NCBI GenBank assembly: GCA_964385465.1
Contig: CAYLPJ010000006.1
Location: 79,808-143,807, forward strand
Source: CAYLPJ01 sp964385465
Lineage (GTDB): Bacteria > Planctomycetota > Phycisphaerae > SM23-33
Reading direction: 5' to 3'
Length of the DNA stretch: 64,000 nucleotides
Position numbers and translations under genes: made by a program. Below are positions 17,901 through 25,398 of the stretch, piece after piece. Position 1 is the stretch's first letter; the number at the start of each line of letters is the position of its first letter. The notes beneath the pieces were generated by a model, which saw nothing but the letters and a program-made list of their open reading frames with translations, was not told where the DNA came from and made no database searches.

Positions 17901-20742
17901 GACGCACCGGTTTCTGAAGGTCGAGGCCACGCTCGATGACGGCGGGGACGAGAACACCTTCCAGCCGCGCGCGAAGACGAAGGTCCGCCTGAAGGTCACC
18001 GACAGGCAGACGGGCAAGCCGGTGACCGGGCAGGTGGCGGTGATGATGGTGGACTCGAGCGTCTACTACATCCAGCCGGAGTTCCGCCGGGAGATCGAGG
18101 AGGCGTTCTACGGCTTCACCCGCCGGGCCCGCGTCGCGACGGCCAACAGCTTCGCCGGCCCGGGCGCGGTCAACCCCGGCGTGGGCCGCCCGGGGCGGCC
18201 AGGCCCCTACAACCGCCGTCGGGCCGCGCTCGGCCGGGGGGCCGGGCAGATGATGGAGCAGGGCGCCGCGCCGCCGGCGCCCACGCTCGCGGAGGCACCG
18301 GCCGCCGCCGACGCCGCCAAGGCCGTCAACGGCCTGGCCATGAGAAAGGGCGCCGTCGAGAAGCAGGATGCCGGGCCCGAGCAACCCGAGCTCGCCGAGG
18401 CCGTCGTGCGAAAGGAGTTCCGCGACACCGTGCTCTGGGCCGGGTCGGTCGTCACCGACGCCGCCGGCCGGGCCTCGATCGACGTCACCTTCCCCGACCA
18501 ACTGACCACCTTCGCCCTGCACGCGATCGCGGTGGACACCGATACCCGCGTCGGCCAGACCGAGGTGGACGTGGTCACCACCAAACGGATCATCGCCCGC
18601 ATCCAGAGCGGGCGGTTCTTCACCGAGGGCGATCACAGCTACGTGACCGTCCTGGCGCACAACTACTTCAAGGAGCCGCAGACCGTCGAGGTGGACTTGA
18701 CGGCGAAGGGAGGCCTGGTGCTGCGGCGGGTCAACGTCCGGGGCACGTGGCGGGACTACACCGCCGGCGACGCCATCGAGCTGACCGTCGGCGCCGGCGG
18801 CGAGGAGCGGCTGGACTTCCTCACCACCGCCGAGACGCCCGGCGACGTCGTCCTGACCGCCCGCGTTCGGGGCCGGCAGGAGTCGGACGCCTTCCAGTTG
18901 ACCAAGCCCATCGTTCCCTGGGGCGCGAAGAAGCTCGTCTCGGAAGGCGACGTGTTCCCCGGCAAGAAGCAGACCGAGGCCGCGACGTTCGAGGTCACCG
19001 TGCCCGAGGCGATCAAGCCGGGCAGCCAGGAGCTGACCGTGGTGCTGAACCCGACCGTCGCGTCGGTGGCGATGGAGTCCCTGCCCTTCCTGGCCGCCTA
19101 TCCCTACGGCTGCGTCGAGCAGACGATGAGCCGCTTCCTGCCGACGGTGCTGATGCGCAAGACCGTCCAGCAGATGGGCGCGGACCTCGACGCGGCGCGG
19201 AAGCGGATCGAGCAGCAGGCGGCCGCCGACGAGAAGCTCGCCGCCCGCTGGAAGCTCATCCGCCGGCGGATGCGTCGCAACCCCGTCTACAATCCCGACG
19301 AGGTCGACCGCATGATCCGCGCCGGGCTCAAGCGCCTCGCCGAGCACCAGCACGACGACGGGAGCTGGGGTTGGTGGAAGCACAGCCCCGCCAACGCCTA
19401 CATGACCGCCTACGTGATGTACGGGCTGTCGATCGCCCGCGACTGCGACGTGAAGCTGCCCGGGGACATGTACGACCGCGGGATGAAGTGGCTGATCGAG
19501 CGGGCCGGGCAGCCCAAGGTCCCCGGGGACGCCCCCTGGTGGCGGCGCCACCTGGACAATGACAACACCCGGGCGTACGTGCTGTATGTCGTCAGCCGCG
19601 GCAAGCCGGACGCGCTGAAGCAGAAGAAGCTCGCCGCCCACGTCGACCGCCTCTACGAGGGCCGCGACGACCTGACCGACTACGGGCGGGCCTACCTGGC
19701 GCTGGTCCTCCACGCCGTCGGGCGCAGAAAGGAGGCGACCATCGTCGTGGAGAACTTCCAGAACACCGTCACGGTGGACGAGAAGGTCGGCTCGGCCTGG
19801 TGGGGCCGGCGAAACGGCTGGTGGTACTGGTACCACGGCTCGGACGAGACCACCGCGTGGGTCCTCCAGGCCATGATGACCATCGATCCGGACAGCAAGT
19901 ACGTCCCCATGGCCGTGAAGTCCCTCGTGCGGAATCGCCGCGGCGTGGTGTGGTCGAACACGAAGACCACGGCCACGGTGGTCTGTGCCCTGGCCCGCTA
20001 CGCGAAGCTCGCCGGCGAGTTGGACGCCGACCAGACCTACGAAGTCGCCGTCGGCGGCGCCACGCACACCGTGCGCGTGACGCGGGAGAACCTCTTCACC
20101 TTCGACGACCGCGTGGTCGTCCCCGCCGGCGACCTGGCGCCGGGCAGGCACGAGGTCACCGTCCGCCGCAAGGGCAAGGGCAGCCTGTACTGGTCGGCGC
20201 ACCTGAGCTACTTCACCACGGCCGAGCGGATCGCCGGCGGCGGCAGCCGCATCGGCGTCAAGCGTTCCTACTTCCGCCTCGTGCCCGAGAAGTTCCAGAA
20301 CACCCGGCGGGTGTGGAAGGGCGGCGAGTGGGTCGAGGAGAAGTTCCTCGACCTGCGCCACAAGCGCGAGCCGCTGGGCTTCGGGGCCGAGATCGCCAGC
20401 GGCGAGCTGGTCGAGGTGAAGCTGGACATCACGGCCGACAACAACTTCGAGTACCTTCTCTTCGAGGACCCCAAGCCGTCCGGCTGCGAGCCGTACCGTC
20501 TGACCAGCGGCCGAAGCTACGGCGGGGGGACGTACGCGAACATGGAGCTGCGGGACACGCGGGTGGTGTTCTTCGCCGACTGGCTGGGCAAGGGCGAGCA
20601 CAGCCTGACCTACAAGCTGGTCTGCGAGCAGCCGGGTACGTTCCGCGTTCTGCCCAGCTCCGGCGAGGCCATGTACAGCCCGTTCGTCGAGGCCGTCAGC
20701 GACAGCGGCAAGATCGTGATTACGACCAAGCCCGAGAACTGA
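14938..20742 (+). CDS. Bacterial alpha-2-macroglobulin with intact thioester motif
   Basis: A 1,934-residue secreted protease trap. A Sec signal peptide (about residues 1-30, AVALLAGSAGLLAAPS) is followed by a TPR-like helical region (about 35-290), then MG-type beta domains including the MG2 segment (YGFTDRPVYRPKQTV). A proline/alanine-rich stretch (about 1090-1150) probably acts as bait or linker, followed by the ANA/TED region with the thioester motif YPYGCVEQTMSRF (Cys1392-Gln1395). There is no lipobox, so it is secreted or periplasmic rather than lipid-anchored. Bacterial A2M genes are often paired with pbpC; no such partner is nearby. The ATG at 14938 has AAAGGA 7 nt upstream and puts the signal peptide at the N-terminus; longer in-frame starts do not. 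Confidence 0.93.
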   Translation: MQTLRVHSRKLSLILAVALLAGSAGLLAAPSAEELFSSARKQYDRHNYKDTVSLCEKALGADPAEGKLDDIRRLRVMALAKLRHRDTGGAFEKAVEEHPQLGKDPDLLAVVADYYARRWNIDEAYKTYVKAAELYEPDRPKPAADAWFHAAEQLIRRPNILPIPADAEKKTWSWHDHHRHAVGKAVEIYEHVLTLKVDDGRKAKALLKAGQVLMRFGEWKPAQEAIAKWRTCVETYGKTDSAPLAQYGIAQTMHRFSRYVEALKEYGTFLSLYPKHRNAKNARRQIAQIKAPQVTVSSNAPARPGDEVDLYWRVRNVRKVHLAAWKIDLTEVLAEGLWPVRDLFRAAAAVKGEQVGEWGFDTPDAGKHQYHTHHPPQPDAEQATVPIRFPVKAAGAYLVRATGTNPEGEEAETHCLVILSDISAVAKADADQVVVLATDVETGAPAEGAKVQVIRQYNWKNKRPVVDRASGKVDDGGLCTLKMARRRRHTWLAAVKKGDDQALLSRSGFYWSWWGYSNTYKVYGFTDRPVYRPKQTVHFKQIIRRHNEGTYANYPDKKVRVTITNPKGEKVYARDHVTDKYGAVTGSLTLGEQPPLGVYNIEVRMEGGRRLRSWAAQGNRFRVEEYKKPEFKVTVEPGQEDYRVGDEVKIRIEARYFFGQPVANAEVKFKVRKQSYNHRFHWPRPWEWLYRDVMYGRRYRPWWRPQFDELVTTGEVTTDDEGAAYVTVKAEPIKHHEELDLKFVVEAEVTDASRRVIRSSGSVKVTHAPFFIFAKPAHRVHKPGDSVKVNIKTEDPNKKPVKGTFQVQAWRVERIRKVEKKDGRETVTFEEKLAQKVFDKEVEVPETGRASVRFVPDMTGRFKVIVREVGAKEGRKPVEGEAELWVSNPAGAEAHYAYRDLELVSDTDQYEIGETMKVLVNTSKTNSRVLLTAEADDLLLVRVVHVARNSKLVEIPVTKRLCPNFTLTATLLRDGKLYMDGRKIVVPPTHRFLKVEATLDDGGDENTFQPRAKTKVRLKVTDRQTGKPVTGQVAVMMVDSSVYYIQPEFRREIEEAFYGFTRRARVATANSFAGPGAVNPGVGRPGRPGPYNRRRAALGRGAGQMMEQGAAPPAPTLAEAPAAADAAKAVNGLAMRKGAVEKQDAGPEQPELAEAVVRKEFRDTVLWAGSVVTDAAGRASIDVTFPDQLTTFALHAIAVDTDTRVGQTEVDVVTTKRIIARIQSGRFFTEGDHSYVTVLAHNYFKEPQTVEVDLTAKGGLVLRRVNVRGTWRDYTAGDAIELTVGAGGEERLDFLTTAETPGDVVLTARVRGRQESDAFQLTKPIVPWGAKKLVSEGDVFPGKKQTEAATFEVTVPEAIKPGSQELTVVLNPTVASVAMESLPFLAAYPYGCVEQTMSRFLPTVLMRKTVQQMGADLDAARKRIEQQAAADEKLAARWKLIRRRMRRNPVYNPDEVDRMIRAGLKRLAEHQHDDGSWGWWKHSPANAYMTAYVMYGLSIARDCDVKLPGDMYDRGMKWLIERAGQPKVPGDAPWWRRHLDNDNTRAYVLYVVSRGKPDALKQKKLAAHVDRLYEGRDDLTDYGRAYLALVLHAVGRRKEATIVVENFQNTVTVDEKVGSAWWGRRNGWWYWYHGSDETTAWVLQAMMTIDPDSKYVPMAVKSLVRNRRGVVWSNTKTTATVVCALARYAKLAGELDADQTYEVAVGGATHTVRVTRENLFTFDDRVVVPAGDLAPGRHEVTVRRKGKGSLYWSAHLSYFTTAERIAGGGSRIGVKRSYFRLVPEKFQNTRRVWKGGEWVEEKFLDLRHKREPLGFGAEIASGELVEVKLDITADNNFEYLLFEDPKPSGCEPYRLTSGRSYGGGTYANMELRDTRVVFFADWLGKGEHSLTYKLVCEQPGTFRVLPSSGEAMYSPFVEAVSDSGKIVITTKPEN

Positions 20743-20748
20743 GCCGGC

Positions 20749-20762
20749 GCCCCGTCAGGGGC
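20749..20762. terminator. Short hairpin between convergent genes
   Basis: GCCCC, loop GTCA, GGGGC: a 5-bp perfect stem with a tetraloop between the end of the alpha-2-macroglobulin gene and the end of thiE. It has no T-run, so terminator function is only a suggestion. Confidence 0.3.
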
Positions 20763-20769
20763 ATGAGCC

Positions 20770-21798
20770 CTATTCGAGTTCCGCGCGGATCGCCGCCGCG
20801 GCGTCCTTGGGGTTGTCGGCGGAGCAGATCCCCGAGCACACGGCCGCGAGGGACGCCCCGGCCCTTCGGACCTCCCGGGCGTTCCCGGCGGTGACGCCGC
20901 CGATGGCGACGATGGGCAGGCTGACCTGCTGGGCGACCTCGGCGATCAGCTCGGTGCCGACCGGCTCGCCGGCGTCCTTGGTCTCGGTGGCGAAGATCGG
21001 GCCGACGGAGATGTAGTCGGCGCCCTCGGTTACCGCCGCCTTGGCCTGGGCCAGCGAGTGGGTGCTGCGGCCGACGATCGCCCCCGGCCTCAGCAGCCGC
21101 CGCGCCTCGGCGACCGGCACGTCGTGCTGGCCGAGATGCACGCCGTCGGCGCCCACCATGGCGGCGATGTCCGACCGGTCGTTGACGACGAAGATCCTCC
21201 CGGTCTCGTCGGTCAGCTCGCGGAGCTCGGCGGCCAAGGCGAGGAACTCGTCGTCGCCGATGCCCTTCTCGCGAAGCTGGACGATGTCGGCGCCGCCGGC
21301 GATCGCCGCCCGCGCCGTCTGGCGAATGCTCCCCGAGCACAAGCGGCTGCTGACCAGCGCGTACAGCTTGGCCTCGCGGAGCCTTCCCCCCACGCCGAGG
21401 CGCTCGAGGATCCGCTTTTCCAGCGTGTAGCCGTTGTACCGCATCCGCTCGGTCTTCAGCACGCTCTCGGGGGAGAGGACCTTGGCGTACTCCTCGATCG
21501 TCCGAAGGGCCTCGGTCAGGCGCTTGCAGCCGGCGGTCACGACGTCGGCAAGGCCCGTGCGGCGACCCTCCGTCGGGCTGGAGATCTCCGTGCCGATGTC
21601 CCCCGGCGTGTCGCGGCTGACGAGGAACTCCTCGGCCGGCATCGCCTGGAGCACCTCCGCGAGGTCGCTACGGAGGTTCTTGGCCATCGCGGTGATGGCC
21701 GGGTCGTTCAACGCGAACCGCCCGCAGTCCTCGGCGACGCGGAGCGCCTCGCGGGCCCGGTTGAAGTTCGCGTCCAGAATCCGGTAGATCTCTCGCAT
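20770..21798 (-). CDS. thiE: Thiamine-phosphate synthase with N-terminal extension
   Basis: Joins hydroxymethylpyrimidine diphosphate and thiazole phosphate to make thiamine phosphate. The 342-residue protein is much longer than the usual ~210. The catalytic TIM barrel covers about 143-342 (GADIVQLREKGI, VNDRSDIA, GVHLGQHDVP, VGRSTHS, ISVGPIFAT, AIGGVTAGN). Residues 1-140 form a helical domain (NFNRAREALRVAEDCGRF, RLTEALRTIEEYAK) of the kind seen in the cyanobacterial/planctomycete-type synthases; its role is not known to me. It lies 28 nt after glyA and is probably co-transcribed. No TPP riboswitch core is visible in front of either gene. Confidence 0.94.
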   Translation of the reverse strand: MREIYRILDANFNRAREALRVAEDCGRFALNDPAITAMAKNLRSDLAEVLQAMPAEEFLVSRDTPGDIGTEISSPTEGRRTGLADVVTAGCKRLTEALRTIEEYAKVLSPESVLKTERMRYNGYTLEKRILERLGVGGRLREAKLYALVSSRLCSGSIRQTARAAIAGGADIVQLREKGIGDDEFLALAAELRELTDETGRIFVVNDRSDIAAMVGADGVHLGQHDVPVAEARRLLRPGAIVGRSTHSLAQAKAAVTEGADYISVGPIFATETKDAGEPVGTELIAEVAQQVSLPIVAIGGVTAGNAREVRRAGASLAAVCSGICSADNPKDAAAAIRAELE

Positions 21799-21826
21799 GG
21801 GCGTGCCTCGTCTGCCGCGCCGCCGG

Positions 21827-23080
21827 TCAGGCCGTCGCCAGGCTCGGGACCGGGAACCGGGCGCAGAGTTCCCGGACCTCCCCGCCGACGCGCTGGATTA
21901 CCGCCTCGTCCCCGCCGGCCGAGAGAACCTCGTCGATCCACCCCGCCACCGTCTTCATCTCCGCGGCGCCCATGCCGCGCGTGGTCAGCGCCGGCGTCCC
22001 CAGGCGGATGCCCGAGGCGTGGAAGGGCTTGCGCGGGTCGAACGGGACCGCGTTCTTGTTCGTGATGATCCCCGCCGCCGCCAGCCAGTTGCTGGCCACG
22101 TGCCCGGTCAGATCCTCGTCCCGGCTGCGAAGGTCGATCAGCATCAGGTGGTTGTCCGTGCCCCCCGAGACCAGCCGCCAGCCCTTCTCGATGAGTTCCC
22201 CGGCCAGCGTGCGGGCGTTGGCGACGATCGCCGCGGCGTAGTCCTTGAACTCCGGACGCATCGCCTCGCCGAAGGCGACCGCCTTCGCCGCGATCACGTG
22301 CTCCAGCGGGCCGCCCTGGAGGCCCGGGAAGACGGCCGAGTCCACCTTCTTCGCGCGGTCGGCCTTGCACAGGATGAACCCGCCGCGGGGGCCGCGGAGC
22401 GTCTTGTGGTTCGTCGATGTCACGAACTCGCTGCACGGCACGGGGGTGGGGTGCACCCCGCCGGCGACCAGGCCGGCGATGTGGGCGATGTCGGCCAGCA
22501 TCGGGCAGCCGACCTCGCCCGCGATCGATGCGAAGGCCTCGAAGTCCAGCACGCGCGGGTAGGCCGAGGCGCCGACGACGAGCATCTGCGGGCGCTCCTC
22601 CAGGACGCGCCGGCGGACCTGGTCCATGTCCAGCACCTCGCTGTCGGCGTCCACGCCGTAGCCCACCGCCTCGTAGAACTTGCCCGAGACGTTGATCTTC
22701 ATGCCGTGCGACAGGTGACCCCCGTGGGCCAGCTCCATGCCCATGATCTTCTCGCCCGGCTTCAGCGCCGCCATGTAGCAGGCGAGGTTCGCGCTGGTCC
22801 CGCAGTGCGGCTGCACGTTCGCGTGCTCGGCGCCGAAAAGCTCCTTGGCCCGCTGGATGGCGAGCGTCTCGGCCGTGTCGACGTGCTCGTTGCCGCAGTA
22901 GTAACGTTTCTCGGGGTAGCCCTCGGCATACTTGTCGGTCAGGACGCTGCCGACGGCGGTCAGCACGGCCGGGGATGCGTGGTTTTCCGATGCGATCAGC
23001 TCGAGCGTCTCGGCCTGGCGCCGGCGCTCGGCGCGGAGGATTTCGGCCACTTGCGGGTCGGCCTGGTCCAACTGCTCCAT
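21827..23080 (-). CDS. glyA: Serine hydroxymethyltransferase
   Basis: A PLP enzyme that interconverts serine and glycine with transfer of a one-carbon unit to tetrahydrofolate. The 417-residue length is typical. The PLP-binding lysine is Lys226 in TSTNHKTLRGPRGG. Other family segments are LIASENHASP, YAEGYPEKRYYCGNEHVD, NVQPHCGTSAN and MLADIAHIAGLVAGG. The ATG at 23080 is preceded by GAGGAG and, further up, by a good promoter pair. It is the first gene of a glyA-thiE operon. Confidence 0.98.
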   Translation of the reverse strand: MEQLDQADPQVAEILRAERRRQAETLELIASENHASPAVLTAVGSVLTDKYAEGYPEKRYYCGNEHVDTAETLAIQRAKELFGAEHANVQPHCGTSANLACYMAALKPGEKIMGMELAHGGHLSHGMKINVSGKFYEAVGYGVDADSEVLDMDQVRRRVLEERPQMLVVGASAYPRVLDFEAFASIAGEVGCPMLADIAHIAGLVAGGVHPTPVPCSEFVTSTNHKTLRGPRGGFILCKADRAKKVDSAVFPGLQGGPLEHVIAAKAVAFGEAMRPEFKDYAAAIVANARTLAGELIEKGWRLVSGGTDNHLMLIDLRSRDEDLTGHVASNWLAAAGIITNKNAVPFDPRKPFHASGIRLGTPALTTRGMGAAEMKTVAGWIDEVLSAGGDEAVIQRVGGEVRELCARFPVPSLATA

Positions 23081-23118
23081 GATGCGGTCTCCTCTCGGGT
23101 CGCCAAAGCGAAGGCCCC

Positions 23119-23147
23119 ACTGTAGCGGTCGGCCCGGCGCGAAGCAA
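23119..23147 (-). promoter_or_regulatory. Candidate glyA-thiE promoter
   Basis: On the minus strand TTGCTT (23147-23142) and TACAGT (23124-23119) are separated by 17 nt. The predicted start is near 23112, which gives a leader of about 30 nt containing the GAGGAG ribosome-binding site of glyA. Confidence 0.55.
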
Positions 23148-23233
23148 GGCTGTCTCGCCGTCGCGGCGCATCGGGAGCCCTGGCGCGGCCAGCCGGTCGC
23201 CGCGTCGGACGGGGACGTCGGGAGAAGGCCCCC

Positions 23234-23971
23234 TCAGCGCCTGCGGCGCAAGACCGCCACCAGGCTGCCGGCCGCGAGGATGGCCAGGGCGGCCGGCTCG
23301 GGGATGTAGGTGGACTCGGCGGGGCCGTCGCCGGTCGGGGCTGCCATGGAATCGAGCTGGAAGACCCACGCGTCCAGCGACGCGCCGTCCTCCCGCTTGA
23401 AGAACCGCAGCGTGTAATCGCCGGCGGAGGCGATGTCCCACGTGGCCGCGACGGGGCTGCCGACGCCGGCGCTGTCGAGCTCGAAGCCGGCATTGCCGTC
23501 CCACGGGTTGCTGGCGAAGTTGTAGTCCTGGTTGCCGGCGAACTCGTACCAGTCGGCCGCGCCGCCGGAGCCGTCGGCCAGCTCGGTGATGCTGGCGAAC
23601 AGCGAGTCGCTCCCGCCGCCGATGCCGTCCCACCGCGGCCAGAGCCGGTAGGTCCCCGTCGTGGCGATGCGCAGGACGTACTCGATCCACGCCCCGCCCT
23701 CGGTGGCGCCGAACTGCCTGCCGTCGCCCTCGTCGGGGAGGATCTGCACGTAGCTGTCGCCGCGGGCGTTGCTGTAGGTGCCCGCCCCGGCGTTCTCGTC
23801 GGGGACGACCTGCCACAGGTCGCCGCTGGTGTCGGCCCCGCGGGCATGCCAGTGCTCGCTCTCGCCGACGACCATGCCGCCGGCCTCGAGGAAGATCGCG
23901 TCCCCCGCGGCCGGGCCGGCGCACAGGCTCAGCGCAAGGAAGACCGAAGCGATGATCGTAGTTCGCGTCAT
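23234..23971 (-). CDS. PEP-CTERM sorted exported protein
   Basis: A 245-residue exported protein of unknown function. It has an N-terminal signal peptide (IIASVFLALSLCAGPAAG) and a C-terminal PEP-CTERM tripartite signal: the PEP motif (YIPEPAALAI), a hydrophobic helix and a final RRRR. Such proteins are processed by an exosortase and go to the outer surface or extracellular matrix. The middle is a small beta-rich domain, possibly a carbohydrate-binding sandwich (AGDYTLRFFKREDGASLDAW). The ATG at 23971 has GGAGG 7-8 nt upstream and puts the signal peptide at the N-terminus. It is divergent from ruvA, and the two promoter candidates lie close together. Confidence 0.88.
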   Translation of the reverse strand: MTRTTIIASVFLALSLCAGPAAGDAIFLEAGGMVVGESEHWHARGADTSGDLWQVVPDENAGAGTYSNARGDSYVQILPDEGDGRQFGATEGGAWIEYVLRIATTGTYRLWPRWDGIGGGSDSLFASITELADGSGGAADWYEFAGNQDYNFASNPWDGNAGFELDSAGVGSPVAATWDIASAGDYTLRFFKREDGASLDAWVFQLDSMAAPTGDGPAESTYIPEPAALAILAAGSLVAVLRRRR

Positions 23972-24045
23972 GATGTCCCTCCGGTCCGCGGGCCCGACGG
24001 CGTCGGGGGCTCTTCCCGCAGAATCGGTTGCTTGCTCCACCGTAT

Positions 24046-24073
24046 ATTGTACCCGAAAACGGTGAGTTGTCCA
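24046..24073 (-). promoter_or_regulatory. Candidate promoter of the PEP-CTERM gene
   Basis: On the minus strand TGGACA (24073-24068) and TACAAT (24051-24046) with a 16-nt spacer. The predicted leader is about 70 nt and includes the GGAGG ribosome-binding site. The divergent ruvA promoter starts 36 nt away. Confidence 0.55.
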
Positions 24074-24108
24074 GAGGTCGCCTTCTCCAGACGGGTTCCG
24101 GGTTTCGC

Positions 24109-24137
24109 TGGACATTCGCGGGCTCCTAACATAGAAC
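24109..24137 (+). promoter_or_regulatory. Candidate ruvA promoter, leaderless geometry
   Basis: TGGACA (24109-24114) and TAGAAC (24132-24137) with a 17-nt spacer. The -10 box ends 6 nt before the ruvA ATG, so transcription would begin at or next to the start codon. No ribosome-binding site is present between them. Confidence 0.55.
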
Positions 24138-24143
24138 GAACGC

Positions 24144-24770
24144 ATGATTGCACGCATCACGGGCACGCTGGAGCGGGTGCAGGAGGCCGCGGCGCTGATC
24201 GACGCCGGCGGGGGGGTGGCGTACGACGTGCTCGTGCCGGCGTTCGACGTCGAGCGGCTCACCCGCCGGGTGGGGCAGGAGGTCGTCCTGCACACGATCC
24301 ACTACCTCGAGGGCGACCCGTCGCGCGGGAGCCTGGTCCCGCGGCTGGTCGGGTTCGTCGCCGAGGCCGACCGCGAGTTCTTCCGCGTGTTCACCACCGT
24401 CAAGGGGATCGGCATTCGCAAGGCCCTCCGGGCCCTCGCACGCCCCCCGGGGGAGGTCGCCGCCGCCATCCACAACGAGGACGTCAAGATGCTTGTGGCG
24501 CTGCCGGAGATCGGCCGACGCATGGCCGAGCGGATCGTCACCGAGTTGCACGGCAAGCTGGATGCCTTCGCCGCCTCGGCCGCCCCTGCCGAGGCCGAGG
24601 CCGAACTCCCCGAAGCCGCCACGGAAGCCGTTGCCGTCCTGGTCCAGCTCGGGGAACGCCGCGCCGACGCCGCCGCCCTCGTCGAGCGCGTCCTCGCCGT
24701 CGCCCCCGACGCCGACACCGCCGAGGCCGTCCTCCAGCACGCCTACCGGATCAAGGCGGGGGGGGGGTAG
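24144..24770 (+). CDS. ruvA: Holliday junction DNA helicase subunit RuvA
   Basis: Binds Holliday junctions as a tetramer and loads RuvB for branch migration. The 208-residue length is typical. The N-terminal OB domain starts MIARITGTLERVQE, the middle region carries helix-hairpin-helix segments (FFRVFTTVKGIGIRKALRAL and LVALPEIGRRMAERIVTEL), an acidic alanine-rich linker follows, and the C-terminal RuvB-binding helices end the protein. The ATG at 24144 is the only sensible start. The neighbouring ruvB is separated by a 635-nt stretch holding an unrelated gene, which breaks the usual tight ruvA-ruvB pair. Confidence 0.96.
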   Translation: MIARITGTLERVQEAAALIDAGGGVAYDVLVPAFDVERLTRRVGQEVVLHTIHYLEGDPSRGSLVPRLVGFVAEADREFFRVFTTVKGIGIRKALRALARPPGEVAAAIHNEDVKMLVALPEIGRRMAERIVTELHGKLDAFAASAAPAEAEAELPEAATEAVAVLVQLGERRADAAALVERVLAVAPDADTAEAVLQHAYRIKAGGG

Positions 24771-24783
24771 CGGCCAGGTTGTC

Positions 24784-24804
24784 AGTGGCCAGTGGCCAGT
24801 GGCC
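24784..24804 (+). repeat. Left heptamer array (AGTGGCC x3)
   Basis: Three perfect head-to-tail copies of AGTGGCC, 14 nt after the ruvA stop. The array is the inverse of the GGCCACT-type array at 25350-25398, so the two arrays frame the four-helix-bundle gene as inverted repeats. Confidence 0.9.
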
Positions 24805-24856
24805 GGGGGGTGGGCTCGGCCTCTGGTGCCCTCGGGAAGGTGAGGAGCCACGCGGG

Positions 24857-25300
24857 ATGGGAAGGCGACGGGCAAGACAGACAACCAGCCACCGCGTTGG
24901 CCTTCCAATAATTGCCAACGAAAACCCGTTCGGGTTTGAGGAGATGGATGCATACAAAGCCTGCCGAGCAGTGCGGAGACGCATCTACCGTCTGGTGAAG
25001 CTCCTGCCGGCCGAGGAGCGGCGGGCGCTGTCTCAACAGATGCCAGGAGCGGCGGCGTCCTTGACCGGCAACGTCGCGGAGGGCTATGGTCGGCACCATT
25101 TGCAGGAGGCCATCCAGTTCTCCCGCCACGCTCGCGGCCCGCTGATGGAACTTATCGATGGCATCAACGTATGCATCGACGAGGCCTATGCCGATCCACA
25201 GCACCTCAACGAGCTGAAGGCGACCGACGTGCTGGATGCTTTGCGGCTGCTCAACGGCTATCTCGCCTATCTCCAACGCAGGAAGGACGAGAAGAGTTGA
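24857..25300 (+). CDS. Four-helix-bundle protein, IVP / S23-like
   Basis: A 147-residue protein of the 23S rRNA intervening-sequence / S23 four-helix-bundle type. The family pattern is clear: FGFEEMDAYKACRAVRRRIY at the first helix, then AASLTGNVAEGYGRHHLQEAIQF and the R-G-x-x-M-E-L-type segment RGPLMELIDGI. Its biochemical role is not established; relatives are found in rRNA intervening sequences and as the accessory Avd protein of diversity-generating retroelements, neither of which is visible here. The ATG at 24857 has GAGGAG 9 nt upstream; an in-frame ATG at 24945 would give a shorter form. The gene is less GC-rich than its surroundings (about 50% over 24891-24960), which suggests arrival by transfer. 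It sits between ruvA and ruvB. Confidence 0.88.
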   Translation: MGRRRARQTTSHRVGLPIIANENPFGFEEMDAYKACRAVRRRIYRLVKLLPAEERRALSQQMPGAAASLTGNVAEGYGRHHLQEAIQFSRHARGPLMELIDGINVCIDEAYADPQHLNELKATDVLDALRLLNGYLAYLQRRKDEKS

Positions 25301-25349
25301 CGGCTTGCCGTCGATGAACCGGCAACCGCCTGCCGGACCCGCTCCGGCT

Positions 25350-25398
25350 GCCCACTGCCCACTGCCCACTGGCCACCGGCCACTGGCTACTGGATACT
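25350..25398 (+). repeat. Right heptamer array (GGCCACT-type x7)
   Basis: Seven consecutive heptamers: GCCCACT three times, then GGCCACC, GGCCACT, GGCTACT and GGATACT. The consensus is the reverse complement of the left-array unit AGTGGCC. The array ends 7 nt before the ruvB ATG, so it occupies the place where the ruvB ribosome-binding site should be. Confidence 0.9.

Larger units (their letters stand above)
24784..25398. mobile_element. Putative cassette: four-helix-bundle gene between inverted heptamer arrays
   Basis: A 615-bp unit composed of AGTGGCC repeats, one lower-GC gene and inverted GGCCACT repeats, inserted exactly between ruvA and ruvB. No transposase, reverse transcriptase or target-site duplication is visible, so any mobility would have to be supplied elsewhere. 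The mobile-element call is an inference from symmetry, composition and the broken operon. Confidence 0.5.

Noticed and set aside
15658..20601. Minus-strand open frame of about 1,650 codons opposite the alpha-2-macroglobulin gene
   Set aside because: Same codon-bias artefact; the plus strand has clear A2M domains and a thioester motif.
23081..23233. TPP or glycine riboswitch before glyA-thiE
   Set aside because: The leader is only about 30 nt from the predicted start and lacks the CUGAGA core or a glycine-aptamer layout.
24857..25300. The four-helix-bundle gene as Avd of a diversity-generating retroelement
   Set aside because: No reverse transcriptase, template repeat or variable-repeat target gene is seen nearby.
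24784..25398. Heptamer arrays as a CRISPR
   Set aside because: Units are 7 nt, directly abutting, with no spacers, and no cas gene is near.
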